From NCBI GenBank assembly GCA_958496175.1, contig OY292275.1, forward strand, positions 56,373,701 to 56,437,700: a DNA stretch of 64,000 nt. Direction: 5' to 3'. Every line of letters begins with the position of its first letter. Within the stretch, counting starts at the first letter, position 1. Positions 36,890-47,309 of the stretch are shown here, in pieces. A program made the translations under genes and the position numbers. The DNA is from Sisyra terminalis. Taxonomy: Eukaryota; Arthropoda; Insecta; Neuroptera; Sisyridae. The notes beneath the pieces are model-generated. The model saw only the letters and a program-made list of their open reading frames with translations. It was not told the DNA's origin and ran no database searches.

Positions 36890-39800
36890 TCTTTCAAAAA
36901 GTTCTTTACAATAACCTTCGAGAATCCGCCTCCTGAATCGTTATTCTAGAAACTTATTTGTTTATTATGAATTCATTAGGACTTTATTATGCCATTCTTG
37001 ACCCCTAAGCTTACTGGCCTAACAAATTTTGTCCTGTCTATTCTATTCCTTAAACTTTGTAACTATCAGGCAACTTTTTAATGCCTCGCATTCTTTTAAG
37101 CCAATAGAGCTTTTAATCTTAAGCATATTTAGCATTTTCTTTGGTCTTCCCACAAAATTCTACAACATAAAATATTGAACTTTCCAGATTAAATTTCGCT
37201 TTTCCCTGACAATTTTGTGAAAAAGCTGTAAAATAAATTTTATTATACTTACTATAAGGTACTACGTAGAACAGGTGTTTCTCATAACGTACTTTTTCCC
37301 AATAACGTCTACATTTTTTCCAATCTAAAAACTAATCAAATTATGAAGAAACTAAAAATTTCCACCAATTTTTCTAGCTCTTCTCCTAAATCAATGCAAT
37401 TTCCTGACATTCCCTGACTTTTCAGATTTCCCTATCCACTTAACACTTTGTTTACTTAATTATCTTTTCTCTTTTGAATGAAAAAATGACTCAATATAAT
37501 TGAATATTCAATTGAAATGAAAATTAATAGGACACAACAAATTTATCAATTAATAGCAGCACTCGAAGTGGAACGATCTTTAGTTCGACTTATCGATCAG
37601 TGCCGTTAAGCAATATCGATGCCAACATCTAATCAGATGGATAAGCCTATGGGTTTGCTGATGAACATAGGTAAAACGTGTAATAATATTAATGTAAAGT
37701 TATCAGAAAAAAATATCCTAGTTTTCATTAAAGTACCTAAGATACTGAATCTTGGTTCCCTTATTTTATGAGCAAAAAGTAATTAGTATCTTCGAAACTT
37801 TTAAATAAAACTGGTTCTTGTAACTTAAAAAGTATCTTAAATACCGAAAAGTAACTTAGATATCGAGAGATTAGATACAGAGCTTTATTTTGTTTTGTTC
37901 CACAAGATTCAATTTAAACCCCCATATTAATGTTCTATCCTTTTTAAAGTATAATATGTTTACAGGGGATTATAGATATATACTTTTTTTTCTATATTAA
38001 TAAAAAAAATATATTATTTGATTACCTTAAAATCAAGTACCATACCAAACTTAGTACATACATAATATACAAAGTAATTTGTAATTTCAGTATTTTAAAA
38101 AATAACTTTGAATACTTTTAATATCCAAACTAAGTTATCTAGTAACTAGATACTTTTCCAAAGTATCTTCGAAAGCTCTTTGGTGGTTTAAAAGTAAAGG
38201 AAGGGAAAAATGATAAAATATCAGTAGTTGTAGATAATTGCATAACCTGGTAAATGCAGGTGAATTTTTTTTTTCAATTTCTTGGTACTGCTATTCTATT
38301 TCCAAGCAATAATTTGATAATGTAAAGTGCAAGAATGAAAAAAATATGATTTTTTTCGTCAGCTTTTTCGAATAACCCCAGATAAAATTTTAAGCAAAGA
38401 AAAACAAATTTAGTGCCACATTACGAACAGAATTTCATTGAAATTCGAATATTCCAATCCATAAACATGTCAAATACATATCCATGTTCTACTATCATAC
38501 ATTAAAAAAAACATAATCTTAAAACTTCCAAAACATTTCATACTATAAACTATTAAAGACCTTAAAATAACAAAAAGCTTAGCAAAGCTTCAGCCACCGT
38601 TTTGCTAGACAATTCAAAAATCTAAGTTTTCCCAACATTAATTAACATAAAAAGTTTCTATTTTTTTTTCAATTCCTTAAAAATCCCCATTGTACTCATT
38701 TTAATTAATCCTCGCAAACATTTACACAAAGATCGATTAACTCTAATCACAATTGTGAAAAAAAAGATTATTAATTAGTCATTGTAAATGAAAGTTTTCA
38801 ACGCATTTCCAAAGTGATTATTTGATCATTGATTAAAAAAAATAATGCAAAAAGATAAATTTTTCTTACTAATAAGTACAAACTGATAATTGGGTGACAA
38901 CACCCGGTTTCAGGAACACTTAAAGTACTTGGAGATAAGATTGATTAATAGAACTGTTGTTCATTAACAATTCCAACAAAGTATTGATAAACGCTATCTT
39001 AACTCCTGTTTGCAACAATAATCAATTGAAAAAAAATTCCCTTACAATTTTTGAAGGAATATAGAAACTTATCGAATTAAAAATTATGTCACGAAAATAT
39101 AGAAATATCACCCTTTTACTGTAAATGGAAAGAAAACTTAATAAAAAATCCATTTGAATAACCAATAGCATACACGTGCTATTCCCCAAAAGTGAAACGA
39201 ATAAAACCTTTGCAATTGAGAAATAAATTTTTCCAGGCTCACATCGCGTCAATATATATTTTTAAAGTTCAACTCATCTCTGAATATGCATTAGTCATTC
39301 GGTGAAACACTATGAGATGTACAAGAAAATCTAAAGAGCTTTTTTTTCAATTTTTTTTTCTTCACAATTTTACACAAAAACGAAACTTATTGCCACAAAA
39401 TCAATAGAAACGACGCCGTAATTATGAAGAAAAAAAAACACGCAAGCTCTTGTATCTGCAAAATAGAGGAAAAAACCGAAACAATGGGTATTTGTATTTT
39501 TCACACGTTTCTTAAAAAGATAACACTAGTAGAAGAAAAATAAACGAATAAATAAAAAATTGAGATTGAATGAAACGAAATTCAAATGTAGCGAATGACA
39601 GTCTATATTCCTTTAGAATAATGTATTTTTTTTTCATAAAAAAAGACAGTGATATATGTCTAATGTATAGATATAATTGTGGCTTCGGAGCTTTAAGTTT
39701 CACTTTGTACTTGTGACAATATATTTTTAATAATTTACAACCACTTTTTTTGTTTCTTTGAATTGTAAAGCTCATGGGTTTACTTTTTGAAACTTTTGGT

Positions 39801-39895
39801 TATTCCAAAAAGGATTAAAACAACAATCATATCCTATTTTGAACTTTAAAAAGATTTTAAACGAAATCTCAAACATTTGCTGTCTTAAATAAGTC
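36890..39895. other. Noncoding stretch, one weak inverted repeat
   Basis: 37,720-38,190 contains AAGTATCTT / AAGATACTT type motifs in both orientations (AGTATCTTCGAAA near 37,788 and near 38,163), suggesting a worn TIR element. Nothing else recognised; short ORFs at 39,022-39,252 and 39,512-39,775 have no motifs. Confidence 0.35.
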
Positions 39896-39896
39896 A

Positions 39897-39943
39897 GTAG
39901 ACGTTTATTTTGAAAGCGACTTAAGTCAAGTAGTTACAAGAAC
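39897..39943 (+). repeat. Single MITE end next to the Penelope insertion
   Basis: GTAGACGTTTATTTTGAAAG, then CGACTTAAGTCAAG, matches the terminus of the 254 bp MITE family, about 50 bp before the Penelope-like insertion. Confidence 0.5.
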
Positions 39944-40000
39944 AGCACATGCTGTAACACTGTACTTAAAACTATGATAATATTATTGATTATTTTTTTA

Positions 40001-41201
40001 ATGAATAATTTACACAAAAATAACGCTTATATCACAAAAGCCGATAAAGGAAAGATCATCGTTATCATTAACAAGGATCAATATATAAACAAAACGGAAC
40101 AATTCATTAAAGAAAATAATATAATTCACATGAAAGAAGATCCAACTCCGAACTTCACCAAAACTTTATACAAGACCATAAATGAAAGCAAATATCTTTT
40201 TGAAAACAAATTTTCAATCCAATTAAACTTTAAGCTCCAATACTTCATGGTTTACCCGAAATCCATAAAATAAATATGCCAATCCGACCGGTAGTGGATT
40301 ACAAACTTTGATTAGCCAAAAAATTAGTACAAACCATCAAATCAGGCATCATATTGAAAGAAAATTATTCATTAAAAAATTTATATGAGTTTATGAATAA
40401 TACTAATGACCTAAAACTACCACAGAACATCAAAATGGTATCACTTGATATTGTCAACTTATACACAAATGTCCCTGTTGAAGAAACAATAAAAATTGTT
40501 GAATATAATCTAATAACATCAAAAATTTATAATGATATGGTTATCAACGACATAATGAACTTGTTAACCACCATCTTACAAGAAAACTATTTAACTTTCA
40601 ATCAAAAATTTCATCATCAAAAGAAAGGCTTGGCCATGGTTTCCCTTTTATCAGGACTACTAGCCGATATTTACATGACTTTGAAAATAAATATATTATG
40701 AACAATACCTACAAAAATAAAATAATATATTATGGAATATATGTAGACGATATATTTATATTATTTAATGGAACTATCCGACAGATTAGCAATAAAGTAT
40801 CCAATCTGAACAAAATTAACCAGAAAATAAAATTCACTTCAGAACACGAACTAAATAGAACAATCGACTTTTTAGATACAACAATCACCAATGAAAATGA
40901 AAAGTTGTCATGTAATATATATAGAAAACCAATAACAATGAACACAACCATCCATAAAACATCATTTCACCCAAGAAACCAAAAAATGGCAGTTTACAAC
41001 AGTCTAGTGTACTGAGCGAATAAGTTCCTTCTTACCACCAAAGCTCTTGAAGAAGAAATTAAGATAATTAAACATATAGGCATTACTAACCAATACAAAA
41101 GTTCAATCGTAGACAAAATAATATCGAAATTTACTAAAAAATCCATTCTTCTAACTTCACCAAAAGAAAACAAAAAATATATAAAATCAAACTTCAATAA
41201 T
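40001..41201 (+). pseudogene. Penelope-like reverse transcriptase pseudogene
   Basis: Pieces in order: YITKADKGKIIVIINKDQYI (N-terminal Penelope signature, about 40,028); a slip near 40,258; IHKINMPIRPVVDYK (40,261) ended by TGA at 40,309-40,311; SLDIVNLYTNVPVEETI (RT motif A, about 40,441); QKKGLAMVSLLSGLLADIYM (motif B, usually GLAMGSPLS; here G to V and P to L); a slip near 40,680; YYGIYVDDIFILFNG (catalytic YVDD at about 40,740-40,751); FLDTTI; IYRKPITMNTTIHKTSFHP; TGA at 41,013; then NKFLLTTKALEEEI in the same frame. At least two frameshifts and two stops; not functional. An AT-repeat expansion near 41,205-41,235 separates it from the endonuclease. Confidence 0.9.
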
Positions 41202-41295
41202 ATTATAATCTTAATATTATAATATTATAATTTTACAATCGCCAACGTCCTAAAGAAAATATAACTTCAATATAACATTTTCAACAATCAACAAC

Positions 41296-41688
41296 ATGAT
41301 GGAAATTCTTAAACCATTGGAAAACAACCAAATTACAACGAAAAATAAAACCGGAATATATAAAATTAAATGTGGTTCCTGTGAAAAATTCTACATTGGC
41401 CAATCTGGAAGATCTTTCAGAACAAGGTATAAGGAACAATCACCCGAGAAACCTACTTCAACAACAACTTTAAATTTCCCAAAACACCTTTATGACGAAA
41501 ATCATCAATGCTTAAATTTCGAAACAAATTTTAAGCCACTACATATTTGCAAGAAAGGATCACATATGAACACCCTAGAAGAATATGAAATATACAAAGC
41601 CCACAATCTAGATCCAAATAACATCCTTAACGATAAACTACATAAAACAAACATCCTATATGAAATTTGTTCACAACTGACAAAATAA
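41296..41688 (+). CDS. Penelope-type GIY-YIG endonuclease domain (part of dead element)
   Basis: A 130-codon open stretch. GIY is at residues 20-22 and YIG at 33-35, with CGSC between them. SGRSFRTRYKEQ (37-48) carries the catalytic-Arg region, FPKHLYDENH (61-70) the His pair, and LEEYEIY (94-100) the conserved Glu region. In Penelope-like elements this domain nicks the target DNA for target-primed reverse transcription and follows the RT in one polyprotein. The ATG used here is internal, not a real start; the domain itself is uninterrupted although the RT is broken. The stop at 41,686-41,688 is directly followed by the hammerhead. Confidence 0.88.
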   Translation: MMEILKPLENNQITTKNKTGIYKIKCGSCEKFYIGQSGRSFRTRYKEQSPEKPTSTTTLNFPKHLYDENHQCLNFETNFKPLHICKKGSHMNTLEEYEIYKAHNLDPNNILNDKLHKTNILYEICSQLTK

Positions 41689-41690
41689 TC

Positions 41691-41735
41691 ATTACCTGAT
41701 GATTATAGCCAAAAACTGTTGAAACGCGTCGTAAT
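41691..41735 (+). ncRNA. Hammerhead ribozyme motif of the Penelope-like element
   Basis: Stem I ATTAC/GTAAT is 5 bp and perfect (41,691-41,695 with 41,731-41,735). The core is CTGATGA (41,696-41,702) and GAAA (41,721-41,724). Stem II is short, ATAG/CTGT with one U-G pair and a 7 nt loop. Stem III is the self-complementary ACGCGT (41,724-41,729), usable only as a tiny stem or in a dimer, followed by C at the cleavage position, giving the classic GUC triplet. Hammerheads at this place are documented for Penelope-like elements; activity of this copy is untested and stem II is weak. Confidence 0.72.
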
Positions 41736-41849
41736 AAAGAAGAAATTGAGTCATAGGACATATATTATTGTTCATTTAATTATCAATTATGACTCGGAAA
41801 TAAATAAAATATTTATTAATATTATTAATATTATTGATTATATTTTTTT

Positions 41850-42480
41850 TTGCTTAGTCAACACTAGGCAATAAAAACCTAACATTTAAGAACAATAATA
41901 ACACTAAAACTTCACTGATTGTATAAAATTTAAGATCTCAGGGGAAAATCAAGAAAAAACATGTGCAAATTGGACAGGTTAAAGTAATGATAAGAAGAAA
42001 TGGTGGAAAAGCGTGAAAAAATTGCGCATTCACTGCAGTAAACAATCAATCATGTAGTAAAAGAACTGCCATAAATAAATATATGACAACTTATGAATTT
42101 TTGATTTTTTTCTCGATAAATTTTTTGAACTTTTTCCTCGATCATTGCTACATTACATATTTAGTCAGATAACAAGATTGAGCTTTTATTCTATTCTCTT
42201 TTGATCCTTTATTTTCCTTTGAACAATAATTTGTCACATTAATCTTTTCATTAAAGTGTCAAAAACTAATAACTTTTTCACTATAAATATTTTCTTTTTT
42301 AATTATCTTCGAAATTTCTATAATACAAATCATTTTTAAATTGTGGTATTCGAAGCTCGAGAGGTATGGGAAGAGTTTATAAGGTTTTCCTAACGGTGGT
42401 GCTATACTTATTGTTGCAAAATATTTTTTGAGGTATTCATAACAAATGTATTTTTCTTGTCAAAATTTTTTAACGCAGGA
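41850..42480. other. AT-rich noncoding stretch
   Basis: Nothing recognised. Confidence 0.35.
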
Positions 42481-42490
42481 TGCTTTAAAG

Positions 42491-42713
42491 CAGCGGTTCT
42501 AACCTTTTTCAACCGCGGACCCCCAAGAAAATCAAGCATAATGTCAAGGACCCGTGAGTGAAAAATAGGTACAATTTTCGTACAATATTATATTTTGTAT
42601 TCCTTCATTAAATTAAAAAACAAAAAACAAACTTTTTCAAATGGGACCGCGGACCCCCAAACACAGGCTCGTCGACCCCCAGGGGTTCGCGGACTACAGT
42701 TTAGGAAACAATG
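42491..42713. mobile_element. hAT MITE with 8 bp duplication CTTTAAAG
   Basis: Ends CAGCGGTTCTAACC and, read inward from the right, CATTGTTTCCTAAAC. The interior has GCGGACCCCCAAG repeated three times in variant form. The flanks CTTTAAAG (42,483-42,490; 42,714-42,721) are identical, as for hAT. Confidence 0.85.
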
Positions 42714-42721
42714 CTTTAAAG

Positions 42722-43650
42722 GGGTAAGTTTTGAGAAACTTGGCATATACAATACTACTGCAAATTCGTAATTTTTTACTAATTACAGATTCTAGAAAAT
42801 ATTAAAGTCCTGAACTGTCCAGTTTTAGATCTTCTATAATTTATTTTATAAATATAAGAAGTATATACAATCCATGAAGTAATTCCTTTCATATTCCAAA
42901 AAAAAAATCCGAAATTCCTCAAATTTATACCAGACCGACCATAGGACCTCATTAGATTCTTTTTATTTAATGAAGCCAAGCATTAAAAGTTTTCCCAATA
43001 CCCATACATATAAATCCAAATCAAAACCGAATAAATTAAAATTGAAATGTTATGCAAAGTTTAAACTGTAAATGTTTGTTCTTCATTCCAATTTCAATTA
43101 GTCAAACATTGAAAAACGATTACCAATATCATTTTAAAATTCACTTTCATCACAACAGTCTAACCTAGGTACACAGACTCTTTTTCCAGCAACCAAACAA
43201 TAACTTTTACTAAATTTTTTTCTTGGTATTAATTTCAAAATAAATTAACAATCTATTACCACACGATTTCTATGAAAAATGACGCATCTCAATCACATGC
43301 TTTAAAAAAAAACGTCTCGCAAAAAAAATTGTGAAATAAATTCGCCTTTCACTTGCTTTTTGTCCCTTTTGCCTAATTACATTGTTGTTACATTGTTGTC
43401 CTCTAATGTCGATTAATCCATTAAATGTTTCGCGAAATTGTGAAAAATGTTAGCACGTTTATTGTGCTGTTACTGAAGTAAGAGGTTGTGAATTAATCGG
43501 AAATCTATTTATAAAGTGAATTTTATAAAAATAGTTCCTACTTGCTTATCGAAATGTTGGTCGATTAAAAAGAGTTTTATGTGATTTTTATTCGAATATA
43601 AATTGAAATATTTTCGTTTGGAATTCACATCAATGAGATATGTGAGACTA
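42722..43650. other. AT-rich noncoding stretch
   Basis: Nothing recognised; a 66-codon minus-strand ORF (42,779-42,979) has no motif. Confidence 0.35.
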
Positions 43651-43852
43651 TACAGAGTGTGTCGTAATCATGCGGAACAAATATAATGGCTTTTATTTTA
43701 CTAAAATCTATAAAAAATCTGATGTGATAATATCAAAAATTCCTTACTTTACAATACATTTTTTTGATGCACTTTTGATCGATTTAAGCCTATAATAACT
43801 AAAATATAAACACAATTTGCTTTTAATATCAAAATACATCATGTAAAAACAT

Positions 43853-44866
43853 TATACCAGATAATTTTTTATTAAAGATTTATAATAAGGTTATTAATAG
43901 ATCTGATAGCTGTAAGTATTTGGGTCCAATTTTTGACTGTCATATGAGATGAGATAAACATAGCAAAGAAGTTATAAGAAAAACTAGATATTTCATGTTC
44001 ATCTTTTACAGGCTAAAAAACATAATTAAAAAAAAAATCTCTAAAAATGATTTATTATGAATTGTTAACAAATGACTCGTTTGTTTTGAAAGTGGCGTAA
44101 GTCTATTTCAAGGATGGTCTATATGGTGATTCTTCTTGTAACTAGAACAAAGTATGTTAATTATTTAACTGCTAAGTTTTCAGAACTTACTGATTTCATT
44201 TTAATTGTTAACAAAAACGCCAATTATTCCCTCCTCCTTAGTATCTTATGTTCATATGGTTAAAAATGATAACACTATAGGGATTGTTCTTGAAATGGAC
44301 TTAACTTACTTTCAAAATAAACGGTTCATATGGTATTATTGCTTGGGGGGTAGTTATAAAAATGTAACGAAAGTACTAATGAAAATACAAAATTAATTAA
44401 TCCGATTATTATATGATAAAGATGATAAGACACCAATACTGGGAATTGAAAATAAGTTTATTGCAGAGTCACTATGCTATCATTATTGTCATAGTAAAGA
44501 TGAATATAATAATTATAAGGGTAAAGCCATGGCCAAACCCTTGCAATTACCAAAGATTAATAAAAGTATTTCACAATATATTTATACAATCATATATATT
44601 CACAATATATTCATAAAAAAGAAATATTTAAGTGGATAGGATCAATTGATCTCTAAATTATGTTCAGTACTTGTTTTATACTATGTTTCTTTTGTATTCA
44701 CTTAAAATGATACTTAAATTTTAAAAATAAGTTTTGATGTAATATTTAATAAGTTTTCTTTTCCAGGCCTATGAACAGGTGTTTTTGTAACACCTCTATA
44801 AGTGCATACTTTGTATTTATATACTATTTTTTTATCCTAGTAAATAAATAAAAAAATAGGCAAACG
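43853..44866 (+). pseudogene. LINE ORF2 3' part, split by a MITE
   Basis: Before the MITE: KYLGPIFDCHMR, a TGA where Trp is expected, DKHSKEVIRKTRYFMFIFY, RLKNIIKKK. After it: YGIIAWGGSYKNVTKVLMKI (44,329), QN-stop-LIRLLYDKDDKTP, KFIAESLCYHYC. These are the YLG...D..L.W..H and YGI..WG..... blocks of the post-catalytic part of LINE reverse transcriptases. The insertion ends with an A-rich AAATAAATAAA tail near 44,850. The exact clade is uncertain. Stops plus the MITE make it dead. ORFs at 44,205-44,616 are mixtures of MITE and LINE. Confidence 0.78.
44074..44327 (-). mobile_element. 254 bp MITE, copy 2, inside the LINE
   Basis: Inverted relative to the copy at 26,964-27,217 and of equal length. 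Ends GACTCGTTTGTTTTGAAAGT and, read inward from the right, GAACCGTTTATTTTGAAAGT. It separates the two halves of the LINE reading. Confidence 0.8.
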
Positions 44867-45299
44867 TATGTATTGTGGTAACGACAAGGACAAAGAATAT
44901 AAAGTATTAAACACATCCATGTGAGTGGAAAACAAATATAATAATTATTGTCTCAAATATGAACTATCATGTCATTAGTTTCAACTGTCATTTCGATTTC
45001 ATAAAATTGCTAATTTTTACCATTTGTCAGTTGTGCCAGTGTTGAGCTGTGAATATTTCCGAAAAGTTATTGGATTTCAAAAAAAAAAATATTTAAATTG
45101 GCTATTTATAGATACTGTTTGTATACACAAATGACTGTTTATAAATTCTATATAATAAGTATACACATTTGGCTACTTATACAATATGTAAAGTACATAT
45201 TATATGAATTAACCGTTTATCAATACAGCATGGATTACATTTTTGAAAAGATTTATCATATAGCAGTAGATTGTTGCCATAAAATAGCATGTATAGATA

Positions 45300-45512
45300 T
45301 GTATAAACCGATTGAACCTGATTTTTCCATAAAATTCACGTTTTTTTTTGCATTTATCTCGTAAATAACAAGAGCTACGGAAAAATTATAAATGAAAAAC
45401 GTGTAGTCCAAATCGCTAAGATCAATATTAAACGAGATATTAAGCCTTGAATTGATTTTTCTGTGAAATTTTGTGAAAAAAAAGCAAAAAGTCAAAAAAA
45501 AAAATCACCCTA
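45300..45512. mobile_element. hAT-type palindromic MITE fragment
   Basis: This matches the centre and right end of the 5,141-5,940 element: GAACCTGATTTTTCC, the TTATCTCGT.AATAACAAGAG block, GATCAATATTAAACGAGAT, and the end AAAAATCACCCTA. Most of both arms is missing, so this is an internally deleted or truncated copy. The ORFs crossing it are not genes. Confidence 0.7.
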
Positions 45513-45830
45513 ATATGTTTACATATATGTGGACAAAGACAAGGAACAAATATTGTAAACATTACATGTAAGTGAAATACAATCATTGTCTCAAATATGA
45601 ATTGAATGCTTCTTGCTATGGTTTCAATATTCATTTTTATTTCATTTTATTACCAATTTTTGCCGTTTGTCAGGTGTGTCAGTATTGGGCGGTGAATTTT
45701 TCACGGGAAATTACTAGTTATGTATTAATATGCATACTGTTTCGACTGTAAAATTTGAAAATATTTAATTTGGCGATATCTTTGTTCTAAATAGAAAAAT
45801 ACAAGTGACAGTGACTTTTAGCCGGTTGTA

Positions 45831-46013
45831 ATGGCTGAAACTTTTAAACTTCGTATATGGTTCGGGATTGTTCGGGACGATCGAATCCAGTTTGTTCCCC
45901 CTACCGACAATCGAAAAACATATGCTGAGATCGACTCGATCGACACAATAGAGTATTTTAGTGGCTTTAGTCGTTCTATAACTATAACTAACTTGGCAAC
46001 TTCTTTTATGTAA
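45831..46013 (+). CDS. Unknown 60-residue ORF in block Y
   Basis: I do not recognise this protein. The ORF reads MAETFKLRIWFGIVRDD and continues with FVPPTDNRKTYAEIDS. The equivalent DNA in the other copy (about 19,333-19,475) keeps the same reading, FGIVRD...PPT..RKT...AEIDSIEYFSGFS, but with stops near its start. That the frame is recognisable in two diverged copies hints at a once-coding segment of the parent element; it is too short to assign. Confidence 0.3.
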   Translation: MAETFKLRIWFGIVRDDRIQFVPPTDNRKTYAEIDSIDTIEYFSGFSRSITITNLATSFM

Positions 46014-46119
46014 AATTTAGTCTAATTATTTTACTCATAACGCCGCTAAAGAAGTATAATTTCAAAAAAAATTCAATGACCAACTTTTACCGTTGCAATT
46101 AACGAAACACTCTGTATAA

Positions 46120-47055
46120 TAGTTCAACAACTGCATTGCACGTGAATATCAAAACGGATCAATTTCTTGGCATGTTTGAGCTAATTCAATAGCACAGCTT
46201 ACAATCGAGTGTTTGATAAAAGAAAACGTGAAAGGCTATTTTCAAGATTAAGACCGAAGCAATGTGAGAGTATCTGCAGATAATTATTTTACGCTAATGA
46301 AAAGCAAATCAAGCAATTGGCAAAAAAAAAACATTGTATTCCAATAGTTCTTTTTTTCCTTCCACCAATTGACAACAACGATTGAAAAGTGCAATAAGTA
46401 TTTATTTGAACAGAAAGTTATTTGAAGAGTTATTAGAAAGCTGCCACAAGACAATTTATCGATGAGGCAAAATTCGCAATTGCAAAAGGCAATAACTGCG
46501 TTTTTTTTTCTTTCCTCTTGCAAATTTCTTTCTCTCGAAAAAATCAATCAGCGAATCGAATTGAATTTTGAATTTATGTAATTGGTAATCTGTCGATCAT
46601 ATGACTGACGTGTCGGTCTTGTGACTAAATTTAATATTGGCGTTTGAATCGACGTCATCTGGTATGGAGAGGAAGGAGTTATTTTTTTTTCAAATACTAA
46701 ATTTAAAAAATAGGCTCTTGAGCAATTGGGCGCCTGCATTCTTCTGATACAATTTATGACGAAGCCCCAAATACTTCTTATAAAAAAAAAAACAATATTA
46801 ATAAAATTAAATATATTTTTAAGCCTCCGAATATAGTACGTGCATGCCGAGTATCTCATTGTTAATAGATTTATAATTTCATTCATGTTTTTCTTTTTTT
46901 TTGGTTTAGGATTTCTTTTCTATTACTACATTAAATCTCTAAAAATAGGAAATCGTACCTAGTCAATGTTATGCTTTTATAGACCATGTACTACGAAAAC
47001 TTATATCTTTTCTAAATTTAAATTTATTTCTTTCAAATTTCACTGTACATAATGA
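46120..47055. other. AT-rich noncoding stretch
   Basis: Nothing recognised; ORFs at 46,284-46,547 and 46,548-46,886 on the minus strand have no motif. Confidence 0.35.
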
Positions 47056-47069
47056 ACATATAGTATATT

Positions 47070-47290
47070 AGATGATAAAATACAGATTTCAGTTTTTTAT
47101 TAAATAAGAAGAAAATTCAGGTTGTTTAAAATCGTTTTTTTTTAATTAAATGTAAAATGAAAATATTATATTTTTTTGAATCAAGAAGCCTGATGAAGTT
47201 ACCATACGTAACGAAACGTAGCTAATTGAATATTAAAAATATTAAATAAAAAAAACCAATCTTATACAACCTGAATTGTCTTCTTATTTA
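47070..47290 (-). mobile_element. Foldback element B with hammerhead-like core
   Basis: This 221 bp unit is bounded by a perfect 12 bp duplication, ATATAGTATATT (47,058-47,069; 47,291-47,302). Inverted ends of 26 bp, TTAAATAAGAAGAAAATTCA and so on at 47,100-47,125, answer 47,266-47,291. On the left there is a one-sided ~30 bp tail (GATGATAAAATACAGATTTC...), the same tail that element C carries on its right, so B lies in the opposite orientation. The hammerhead-like core is at 47,182-47,228. Confidence 0.8.
47182..47228 (+). ncRNA. Hammerhead-ribozyme-like motif (element B)
   Basis: Core CTGATGA (47,190-47,196) and GAAA (47,213-47,216). Stem II GTTAC/GTAAC is 5 bp, loop CATAC. Stem III ACGT, cleavage base A. 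Stem I CAAGAAGC/GCTAATTG pairs at 6 of 8 positions with a 2x2 internal loop. One extra A before stem II, as in elements A and C. Confidence 0.58.
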
Positions 47291-47309
47291 ATATAGTATA
47301 TTTTTGTAA

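Larger units (their letters stand above)
39994..41825 (+). mobile_element. 5'-truncated Penelope-like element with hammerhead motif
   Basis: About 1.83 kb of a Penelope-like retroelement: decayed reverse transcriptase, then GIY-YIG endonuclease, then a hammerhead motif and a 90 bp 3' tail. A perfect 16 bp direct repeat, TAATATTATTGATTAT, lies at 39,978-39,993 and 41,826-41,841 and would be the target duplication. The repeat is AT-only, so chance cannot be fully excluded, but it abuts the truncated 5' end and the 3' tail. The tail holds a long-loop hairpin, TTGAGTCATA / TATGACTCGG. The element starts inside the RT N-terminal region, so it was 5'-truncated at insertion. Confidence 0.85.
43653..46114 (+). 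mobile_element. TIR element (CAGAGTGT ends) with nested insertions; composite repeat copy 2
   Basis: The left end CAGAGTGTGTCGTAATCATG and the right end read inward, CAGAGTGTTTCGTTAATTG, are inverted, with TA on both sides (43,651-43,652; 46,115-46,116). The body contains blocks X and Y shared with 17,925-19,600. Compared with that copy it carries a LINE insertion (43,853-44,866), itself split by a MITE, and a hAT-type fragment (45,300-45,512). Superfamily not assigned; a TA duplication fits Tc1/mariner-like or related cut-and-paste elements. Confidence 0.72.

Noticed and set aside
39512..39775. Lys/Phe-rich 87-residue minus-strand ORF
   Set aside because: Composition follows local A/T homopolymers; no start context or domain.
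41205..41235. CRISPR-like short repeats (AATATTATAAT)
   Set aside because: Simple AT expansion within the Penelope-like element; no spacers.
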